Shown: piece after piece, positions 7,017 to 13,010 of the stretch
Position numbering within the stretch: the first letter of the stretch is position 1
Layout: the number at the start of each line of letters is the position of its first letter
Assembly (NCBI GenBank): GCA_964384675.1
Contig: CAYLNK010000159.1
Location: forward strand, 1-14,173
DNA: 14,173 nucleotides
From: CAYLNK01 sp964384675
Lineage (GTDB): Bacteria > Acidobacteriota > Thermoanaerobaculia > UBA5066
Direction: 5' to 3'
Made by a program: the position numbers and the translations under genes
Notes under the pieces: generated by a model
Databases searched by the model: none
Told to the model about the DNA's origin: nothing
What the model saw: the letters and a program-made list of their open reading frames with translations, nothing else

Positions 7017-8477
7017 ATGAGCACCGACGCCCGACACCCCGTCTTCTCCGACCTCGACTCGGACGCCGGGGCGCCCGCCGCCGAGGCGTTCGTGCGGATC
7101 GCGGCCGACTACCTCGCCGCGATGCGCTCGAACGACGCACGGGTCTCGACGGCCCTCACCGCCGACGAGATCTCCCGACTCTTCGACGAGCCGCTCCCGC
7201 TCGCGGGACGCCCGCTCGAGGAGGTCCTCGACCGCCTCCGGCGCGACGTCGTCCCCGAGTCGAACCACCTCTTCCACCCGCGTGCGATGGGACATCAGGT
7301 CTCGGCGCCGCTGCCCGCCGCCGTCTGGACCGAGCCGATCGCCGCCGCCCTGAACCAGTCGGTCGCGGTGTGGGAGATGTCCCCCGTCGGGACGATCCTG
7401 GAGAGCCGGGTCGTACGCTGGATGTGCGATCTCGCGGGCCTCGGCCCGGCGGCGGGGGGCACGTTCACGTCGGGGGGCACCGAGGCGACGTTCACCGCGC
7501 TCCTCGCCGCCCGCGCCGCGGTCCTGCCGGACGCCTGGACGGCGGGCGTCGGCGCCTCGCCGCCCGTCGTCCTCCACGGCGAGCACGCTCACTACGCCGT
7601 GTCGCGCGCGGTCGGCGCGCTCGGGCTCGGCACCGACAACGCCGTCGCCATCCCGTCGAGGTCGTTCCGGATGGACCCGGACGCCCTCGCGGCCGAGGTC
7701 GAGCGGCAGGAGGCGCGCGGGCGGCGGATCCTGGCCGTCGTCGCGACGGCCGGCTCCACCGCGACCGGCTCCTTCGACGACCTGGAGGCGATCGGCTCGC
7801 TCTGCGAGGCGCGCGGTCTCTGGCTCCACGTGGACGGCGCGCACGGCGCCTCGGCGCTCCTGTCGGCCACGGCTCGACACCGGCTCCGGGGCATCCATCG
7901 GGCGCGCTCCCTGGCCTGGGACCCTCACAAGATGATGCTGATGCCGCTCTCGGCGGGCACCGTCCTCGTCCGCCACGAGCGAGACCTCGAGGCCGCGTTC
8001 GCCCAGCGCGCGCCGTACCTGTTCCACGGCGACGAAGACCGCCGCAGCCCCGATCAGGGGAAGAGGAGCTTCCAGTGCTCGCGCCGCCTCGACGCCCTCA
8101 AGGTGTGGGTCGCGCTCCAGCGCCACGGCGCCAGCGGCCTGGGCGCGCTGTACGACCACCTCTGCGCCGCCGCCCGGACCCTCCACGGCGCGATCGCGGC
8201 GCGGCCCGACTTCGAGGCGCTCCACGAGCCGGAGTCGAACATCCTGTGCTTCCGCTACGTCGGGGCCCGGACGGCGGACCAGGCGGGCCTCGACGCGCTC
8301 AACCTCGCGGTTCGCGAGGAGCTCAACCGCTCCGGGGAGGGCTGGATCACCACGACGGTGCTCGCCGGGAAGCGGGTCCTGCGTGTCACGGTGATGAACC
8401 CGCGGACGACCGAGGTCGACCTGATGCGGGTCCTCGACGGGCTCGCGCGGACGGGCGCCCGGCTCGCCGGACGCTGA
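7017..8477 (+). CDS. Pyridoxal-phosphate-dependent decarboxylase (group II, aromatic/acidic amino-acid type)
   Basis: A 486-residue fold-type I PLP enzyme. The hallmarks are all present in order: a phosphate-binding loop TSGGTEAT (151-158); HGEHAHYAVSRA (187-198) with the His that stacks on the cofactor ring; HVDGAHG (271-277) with Asp273 contacting the pyridine nitrogen; and WDPHK (301-305) with Lys305 forming the internal aldimine. The C-terminal domain ends with LRVTVMNPRTT (455-465), typical of the family. These enzymes decarboxylate L-amino acids such as tyrosine, tryptophan, glutamate, aspartate or 2,4-diaminobutyrate; the substrate cannot be assigned from sequence by eye. Length agrees with the usual 470-520 residues. 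It is cytoplasmic. The ATG at 7017 follows only a weak purine stretch (GGACGGA), and a divergent membrane protein gene lies upstream. The gene stops 15 bases from the convergent transglutaminase gene. No neighbour points to a pathway. Confidence 0.9.
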   Translation: MSTDARHPVFSDLDSDAGAPAAEAFVRIAADYLAAMRSNDARVSTALTADEISRLFDEPLPLAGRPLEEVLDRLRRDVVPESNHLFHPRAMGHQVSAPLPAAVWTEPIAAALNQSVAVWEMSPVGTILESRVVRWMCDLAGLGPAAGGTFTSGGTEATFTALLAARAAVLPDAWTAGVGASPPVVLHGEHAHYAVSRAVGALGLGTDNAVAIPSRSFRMDPDALAAEVERQEARGRRILAVVATAGSTATGSFDDLEAIGSLCEARGLWLHVDGAHGASALLSATARHRLRGIHRARSLAWDPHKMMLMPLSAGTVLVRHERDLEAAFAQRAPYLFHGDEDRRSPDQGKRSFQCSRRLDALKVWVALQRHGASGLGALYDHLCAAARTLHGAIAARPDFEALHEPESNILCFRYVGARTADQAGLDALNLAVREELNRSGEGWITTTVLAGKRVLRVTVMNPRTTEVDLMRVLDGLARTGARLAGR

Positions 8478-8492
8478 TCGGCCGGCGCGGGG

Positions 8493-10016
8493 CTACCCGC
8501 CCGTGCCGTTCACCTCGATCTCACCGACGAGGTCGTGCAGCAGGCGCGGCTGTCCGGCCGAGTAGATCCTCACGCGATACCGGCCCCTCCGCGGCAGCGC
8601 GCAGTCGATCGTGACGTCCGCTCCCGCCCCGACCCGGCACGGCAGCTTCTCTTCGCTCTCCTCGGCCTCGAGCTTCGCGATCAGCGATCGGCCGCGGGGA
8701 TTGCGCAGGTTCAGCGCGACGTCCTTCTCCACGGTGACCTGCGAGCGGTCGGGGGAGACCAGCGTCAGGCCGTCGGCGAAGAAGCCGGCGCGCAGCACCG
8801 GCTGGCGAAAGAAGTCCCCCCGGGACAGAGGTGGCTCGCGCAGCTGCCACGTCGGGTCCTCCGGGAAGTGGGTGACGCCCAGCACCTCCGGCGGGACGAA
8901 GAGGTAGCGCGTGTCGAACCGCTTCCGGAAGCCGCTCGCGGTCACGTGGCCGGCGTCCCAGGTCGCGTCGAGGAGGACCCATCGTCCCTCGACCTTCGCG
9001 GCGTTCCAGGCGTGCCCGTCGCCCGCCAGGTCGCTGCTCTCGAGCCGGGCGTCGCCGGGAATCACCCGGATCTCCTCGCCGATGGCTTTCCCCATCGCGG
9101 CGACCAGGTTCGCGTATCCGGCGCAGACCGCCAGCCGCCTGCGGAACACGGTCTCGGGGTCCTGCGGGGGACGCTTGCCTCCTCGCACCGCGTCCACGTC
9201 GTACGCGACGCGGTCGGCCACGTAGTCGTGGAGGGCCTTCACCCGCTGCCACGGGTCCTTCTCGTTGGCGTCGATGTACCGCGCGACCGCCAGGTACGAC
9301 GTCTCGTCGAGAGGGGGAACCGCCGCGACGAGCGGATGGAGCTCGGCCGGGACCGGCCAGCTGAGCGCTCCCGCCACCTCCACCGCCGGAGGCTGGACCG
9401 GCTCCGGGACGGGTGGGGTCTCCCCGGGAGCGGGCGTCGGGACCGGCTCCACGCGCGTCCGCTCCACGCGGGCCGGCTCCGGCTTCGGCCCCGGTGGACC
9501 GCCCGGTCCCGGGTCGACGGCACCCCGGTACTCGTTCGGGTGCGCCCTCTTGTAGAGCCACTCCAGCCCCGAGGCCGCCTGGAAGAGCTGCGACCGGAGC
9601 GCCGCCACGCGCGGTCCGGCGCGTCCGTCCAGGAACCAGTCGCCCCGAGTCGCGAGCGCCGCGAAGGTCTCGGTCGGGTACGACACGAGGAGCACGGCCA
9701 GGAAGACCAGGTTCAGGAACAGCGTCCGGAAGACGAGACGATCCGTGAAGGTGAGGGCCCGGGGCACGATGGTCCTCAGGCGAGCGTGCTTGACCGCGGC
9801 ACGGGCCTCCCAGAGGAGCGGCAGGATCGGGAACAGGAGGAGCCCGGCGATCGAGACCAGCCAGACGGGTCCGTTGCGGTACGCGGCGAGCGACGATGCG
9901 GTCCAGACCCCGACCGCCGGCACGGCCACCACGATCGCGAGCCAGAGGGCGCCGAACACGAGGCGGAAGACTCCGATGCGCTCCCCCTGCCCTTTCCCCT
10001 CTCCCATCGCGGCCAT
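8493..10016 (-). CDS. Membrane-anchored transglutaminase-like protein (KY/CYK3 type)
   Basis: A 507-residue protein from the ATG at 10016 (GGAG 4 bases upstream; GTG 10043 and ATG 10007 are alternatives). It has three membrane helices (about 15-38, 51-69, 97-113). The charge pattern (Arg/Lys-rich loop 71-96 inside) places everything after residue 113 outside the cytoplasm. A proline-rich linker (about 167-212) leads to a transglutaminase-like papain-fold domain (about 235-375) with the triad Cys298 (RLAVCAGY), His335 (DGHAWN) and Asp350 (LLDATWDAG). These motifs, and the following region with YLFVPPE and a beta-sandwich C-terminus (about 395-507), resemble KY-peptidase/CYK3-like proteins. The reaction could be protein crosslinking, amide hydrolysis or peptide cleavage; no substrate is known. 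The likely role is at the cell envelope. It faces the signalling-protein gene across a 47-base divergent region. Confidence 0.85.
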   Translation of the reverse strand: MAAMGEGKGQGERIGVFRLVFGALWLAIVVAVPAVGVWTASSLAAYRNGPVWLVSIAGLLLFPILPLLWEARAAVKHARLRTIVPRALTFTDRLVFRTLFLNLVFLAVLLVSYPTETFAALATRGDWFLDGRAGPRVAALRSQLFQAASGLEWLYKRAHPNEYRGAVDPGPGGPPGPKPEPARVERTRVEPVPTPAPGETPPVPEPVQPPAVEVAGALSWPVPAELHPLVAAVPPLDETSYLAVARYIDANEKDPWQRVKALHDYVADRVAYDVDAVRGGKRPPQDPETVFRRRLAVCAGYANLVAAMGKAIGEEIRVIPGDARLESSDLAGDGHAWNAAKVEGRWVLLDATWDAGHVTASGFRKRFDTRYLFVPPEVLGVTHFPEDPTWQLREPPLSRGDFFRQPVLRAGFFADGLTLVSPDRSQVTVEKDVALNLRNPRGRSLIAKLEAEESEEKLPCRVGAGADVTIDCALPRRGRYRVRIYSAGQPRLLHDLVGEIEVNGTGG

Positions 10017-10046
10017 TCTGCTCCGTCCCGGCGCCGACCCCACGCG

Positions 10047-10052
10047 TAGAAT
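10047..10052 (+). promoter_or_regulatory. Putative -10 box TAGAAT before the V4R-PAS-GGDEF-EAL gene
   Basis: Plus-strand TAGAAT with flanks CG-TAGAAT-CG is identical to the box at 3811-3816 on the other strand. It lies 11 bases before the ATG at 10064, predicting a leader of about 5 bases with no room for a ribosome site; none is seen. No -35 element is evident. Confidence 0.45.
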
Positions 10053-10063
10053 CGCCCGCGCGG

Positions 10064-12643
10064 ATGTCGAAGAGCCGGCTTCCCTCCCGGCCCGGGAAGA
10101 GGGCGCTGCCGGCGCTCGATTCGGTTCGCGTCCCGCCCGCGTTCGAGCCGATCTTCCTCCGGGCCCAGGACTACGTCCGGAGGTACTTCGCCGACCGGGT
10201 CGAGAGCCCGGAGCACTCCACGATCTCGATCTCCGGCGAGCGGTACGTCCTGGTGCGCGCCGCCTCGATGTCGGTCGAGTTCTTCGACCTCGTCACGTCG
10301 CTCTACCGGGACGAGGGGGCGGAGAACGCGAGGGCCGTGGCCAGCAACCTCCTCTTCGACCTCGCCCACGCGCTCGGCCGCGCCGACGCCCGGAGCTTCC
10401 AGAAGAAGATGGGCGTGAGCGACCCGCTCGACAAGCTCTCCGCCGGCCCGATCCACTTCGCGTTCGCCGGCTGGGCCTTCGTCGACATCCTGCCGGAGTC
10501 CCGCCCGTCGCCCGACCAGAACTACTTCCTCGTCTACGACCATCCGTTCTCCTTCGAGTCGGACGCGTGGGTGACGCGGGGGCGCGCGAGCGACGTGCCG
10601 GTCTGCATCATGAATGCCGGCTACTCCTCGGGCTGGTGCGAGGAGAGCTTCGGGCTGCCTCTGGTGGCCGCCGAGGTCGAGTGCCTGGCCGCCGGCGACC
10701 CGCGCTGCCGCTTCGTCATGGCGCCGCCCGGCCGGATCGAGGAGCACCTGGCCCGGCTGACCGGCATCCCGGGCACGGCGTTACCCCGCGCGGGCGCGAC
10801 CCGCGTGAAGGTGCCGGAGTTCTTCCAGCGGAAACGCCTCGAGGACGAGGTGCGGCGCCACCAGGAGAACCTGGAGCGGCGCGTGGAGGACCGCACGGCC
10901 GAGCTCCTCCGCACGAACGAGCTGCTGCGGGACGAGATCGGCGAGCGGAAACGGACGGAGCAGCAGCTCCGTCTCCTCGGCTCGGCCGTGGAGCACGCCG
11001 ACGAGGGGATCGTGATCCTCCGGAAGGGGGGACCGGACGGCGCCGGGCCCCGGATCGCCTTCGTCAACGACGGCTTCTACCGCACCACGGGGCTCACCTC
11101 GGAGGAGGTCGTCGGACGGACGCTGCGGGTGCTCGAGATCGAGCCGGCCGACCGGCTCGCCGAGGAGGCGCTACAGCGCTCCCTCGCGAGCGCGCGACCG
11201 TACCGGGGTGAGATGTCGGCGCGCCGGAAGGGCGGGGCTCCCTACGCGCTCGAGCTCCACGCCATGCCCGTGGAGGACGTCGTCGAGGGGGTGACGCACT
11301 GGATCGCGATCCTGCGCGACGTGAGCGAGAGGAGGGCGCAGGTCGCGGCGCTCGAGCACCAGGCCCTGCACGACGCGCTGACCGACCTGCCGAACCGCGT
11401 CCTCCTCCGGGACCGTCTGGAGCAGGCGCTCCTCGCGGCGGGGCGGTCCGGGACCGCGGTCGCGCTCTTCTTCATGGACCTCGACCGGTTCAAGGAGGTC
11501 AACGACACCTTCGGGCACCACTCGGGCGATCAGCTCCTGAGGCAGGTGGGGACGCGTCTCAAGCAGGAGCTCCGGGCGAGCGATTCGATCGCGCGCCTCG
11601 GAGGCGACGAGTTCGGCGTGCTCCTGCCCCTGCTGGACGGAAGCGACGCCGCGGTCCAGACGGCGCGGAAGATCCTGCGTGCTCTCGAGCAGCCGTTCCT
11701 GGTGGAGGGCCAGAGCCTCGACATCGGAGCCAGTGTCGGGATCGCGCTCTTCCCCGAGCACGGCAGCGACGCGGCCGCCCTGATGAAGCACGCCGACGTG
11801 GCGATGTACGTCGCCAAGCGGTCGGGCGGCGGGTACGCCGTGTACGACGCCGTCGAGGACCCGAGGGACGGCGGCCTCGCGCTCCTCGGCGAGCTGAAGC
11901 AGGCGCTCGAGCGGTCACAGATCGTGCTCGCCTACCAGCCGCTCGTCCGGCTGGACGGAACGGGGGTGGAACGGATGGAGGCCCTGGCGTGCTGGGAGCA
12001 TCCCCGGCTCGGGCGCCTCCCTCCCGAGCGATTCGCCTCGCTCTCCGACCAGAGCGGTCTCGCGAGCGCGTTCACGGCGCACGTGCTGGCGCTCGCCAGC
12101 CGCCAGTGCCGAGCCTGGCACGAGGAGGGCGTCGCGCTGGGCGTTTCCGTGAACGTCGCCGCGCGGAGCCTCTCGGACCCGCAGCTCGCGGAACGCGTGG
12201 CCGGGATCCTGTCGGCCGAGCGGCTCGAGGCGCGCTGGCTGACCCTCGAGATCGCCGATGGCGGCACGCCCTCCGGGAACGTCGCCGTCCCGTCTCCGCT
12301 GCGGGACCTGCGCGCCGCCGGTGTGACGCTTTCACTCGACGGCTTCGGAGCCAGGTCGGCGTCGCTCTCCCAGCTCCGCCACGTCCCCGCCGGCGAGCTG
12401 AAGGTGGACGCCTCGCTGGTGCGCGAGCTGGCGCGGAGCGGGGAGGGCGACGCGATCGTCCGCTCGGTCGTCGAGCTCGGCCACCGGCTCGGCTGCCGGG
12501 TGGCGGCGGCCGGCGTCGAGGACGAAGCCACCTGGAGCCGGCTCGCGGCCCTCGGCTGCGACCTCGCCCAGGGGGACCTCCTGTCGCCGCCGCTCGCGGC
12601 CGCGGACGTGGCGGCCTGGGTCCGCGGCCGGAGCGGCGTCTAG
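10064..12643 (+). CDS. V4R/XylR_N-sensor, PAS, GGDEF, degenerate-EAL cyclic-di-GMP signalling protein
   Basis: An 859-residue soluble protein. Residues about 25-222 form an XylR_N/V4R small-molecule sensor. Cys181, Glu204, Cys207 and Cys215 have the same spacing (23, 3, 8) as the zinc ligands of phenol-sensing MopR (recalled as Cys155, Glu178, Cys181, Cys189). A coiled coil follows (about 254-303, rich in Glu/Arg/Leu), then a PAS domain (about 304-424), GGDEF (about 432-596) and EAL (about 608-855). GGDEF is intact: MDLDRFKEVND (471-481), GGDEF at 513-517, and an inhibitory RxxD (Arg504-Asp507) five residues earlier. The EAL domain keeps Glu639, Asn697, Glu729, Asp759, Lys780 and Gln836. It has Cys643 for the usual Arg in EALxR, Gly760 for the second Asp of DDFG, and Ala816 for the Glu of AEGVE. 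I infer a ligand-controlled diguanylate cyclase with an inactive EAL that may only bind cyclic-di-GMP. The start is ATG 10064; longer readings overlap the divergent gene. Confidence 0.9.
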   Translation: MSKSRLPSRPGKRALPALDSVRVPPAFEPIFLRAQDYVRRYFADRVESPEHSTISISGERYVLVRAASMSVEFFDLVTSLYRDEGAENARAVASNLLFDLAHALGRADARSFQKKMGVSDPLDKLSAGPIHFAFAGWAFVDILPESRPSPDQNYFLVYDHPFSFESDAWVTRGRASDVPVCIMNAGYSSGWCEESFGLPLVAAEVECLAAGDPRCRFVMAPPGRIEEHLARLTGIPGTALPRAGATRVKVPEFFQRKRLEDEVRRHQENLERRVEDRTAELLRTNELLRDEIGERKRTEQQLRLLGSAVEHADEGIVILRKGGPDGAGPRIAFVNDGFYRTTGLTSEEVVGRTLRVLEIEPADRLAEEALQRSLASARPYRGEMSARRKGGAPYALELHAMPVEDVVEGVTHWIAILRDVSERRAQVAALEHQALHDALTDLPNRVLLRDRLEQALLAAGRSGTAVALFFMDLDRFKEVNDTFGHHSGDQLLRQVGTRLKQELRASDSIARLGGDEFGVLLPLLDGSDAAVQTARKILRALEQPFLVEGQSLDIGASVGIALFPEHGSDAAALMKHADVAMYVAKRSGGGYAVYDAVEDPRDGGLALLGELKQALERSQIVLAYQPLVRLDGTGVERMEALACWEHPRLGRLPPERFASLSDQSGLASAFTAHVLALASRQCRAWHEEGVALGVSVNVAARSLSDPQLAERVAGILSAERLEARWLTLEIADGGTPSGNVAVPSPLRDLRAAGVTLSLDGFGARSASLSQLRHVPAGELKVDASLVRELARSGEGDAIVRSVVELGHRLGCRVAAAGVEDEATWSRLAALGCDLAQGDLLSPPLAAADVAAWVRGRSGV

Positions 12644-12655
12644 CGGGAGCGCTCC

Positions 12656-12928
12656 TCAGCCCTTGGCGAGCGCGTCCACCGCCTCGACGTACTTCTTCAT
12701 CGCCTCCTCGTTGGCCATCCCCTTCCGGCTCGCCCACGCGTCGTACTTCGCGCGCCCCTTCAGGTCGAGCATCCCCGGCCGGGACCCGGCGACGTCGCCC
12801 TCGGTGGCCTGCTTGTACAGGCCGTAGAGGCCGAGGAGCTGCTCGTTCGTGGGCCGCTTGGTGAGCTTCTCGACGCGGTCCTTGGCAGCGGCGAACTTGT
12901 CCTTGATCGACTCTTTCTTGGCAGCCAT
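12656..12928 (-). CDS. Acyl-CoA-binding protein (ACBP)
   Basis: A 90-residue protein that is one complete ACBP domain, close to the usual 86-92 residues. The family signature LYGLYKQATEGD (34-45) is intact. The CoA/acyl-contacting positions are visible: Tyr35, Lys39, Lys61 in RAKYDAW (59-65), and Tyr80. GxxxLDLKGRAKYDAW and the KG at 69-70 are also typical. ACBP is a four-helix cytoplasmic carrier that binds C14-C22 acyl-CoA esters, buffering the pool and presenting it to acyl-CoA enzymes. It is universal in eukaryotes but scattered in bacteria. The ATG at 12928 has AAGGAG 5 bases upstream. A TACAGT box lies 19 bases before the ATG. The gene stops 12 bases from the convergent signalling gene and is divergent from the membrane protein at 13011, so it is probably monocistronic. 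No other fatty-acid gene is nearby. Confidence 0.93.
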   Translation of the reverse strand: MAAKKESIKDKFAAAKDRVEKLTKRPTNEQLLGLYGLYKQATEGDVAGSRPGMLDLKGRAKYDAWASRKGMANEEAMKKYVEAVDALAKG

Positions 12929-12933
12929 GAGCT

Positions 12934-12939
12934 CTCCTT
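12934..12939 (-). promoter_or_regulatory. Ribosome binding site of the ACBP gene
   Basis: Minus-strand AAGGAG, 5 bases before the ATG at 12928. It excludes the longer in-frame reading that would begin near 13084 and overlap the divergent gene. Confidence 0.65.
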
Positions 12940-12947
12940 GGCCGTGA

Positions 12948-12953
12948 ACTGTA
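12948..12953 (-). promoter_or_regulatory. Putative -10 box TACAGT of the ACBP gene
   Basis: Minus-strand TACAGT lies 19 bases before the ATG and upstream of AAGGAG, allowing a short leader of about 13 bases that contains the ribosome site. It shares the TAnnnT form of the other boxes here. No -35 element is seen. Confidence 0.35.
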
Positions 12954-13010
12954 CCCGACCGCGGCGGAGCGCGACCGGAGCAAGACCCATCTGGGCGATC
13001 ATCGCCGGGC

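Noticed and set aside
6917..7024. N-terminal extension of the membrane protein to GTG 7024
   Set aside because: It would overlap the start of the divergent decarboxylase and has no ribosome site; the extra residues show no recognisable motif. Kept only as an alternative.
12646..12655. Palindrome GGAGCGCTCC between the convergent signalling and ACBP genes
   Set aside because: Only 5-bp arms with no loop and no T-run, so it cannot form a useful hairpin; chance is likely.
190..12928. A lipid-metabolism unit linking the lipase/methyltransferase and ACBP
   Set aside because: The two genes are more than 10 kb apart with unrelated genes between them; no operon or shared site supports a link.
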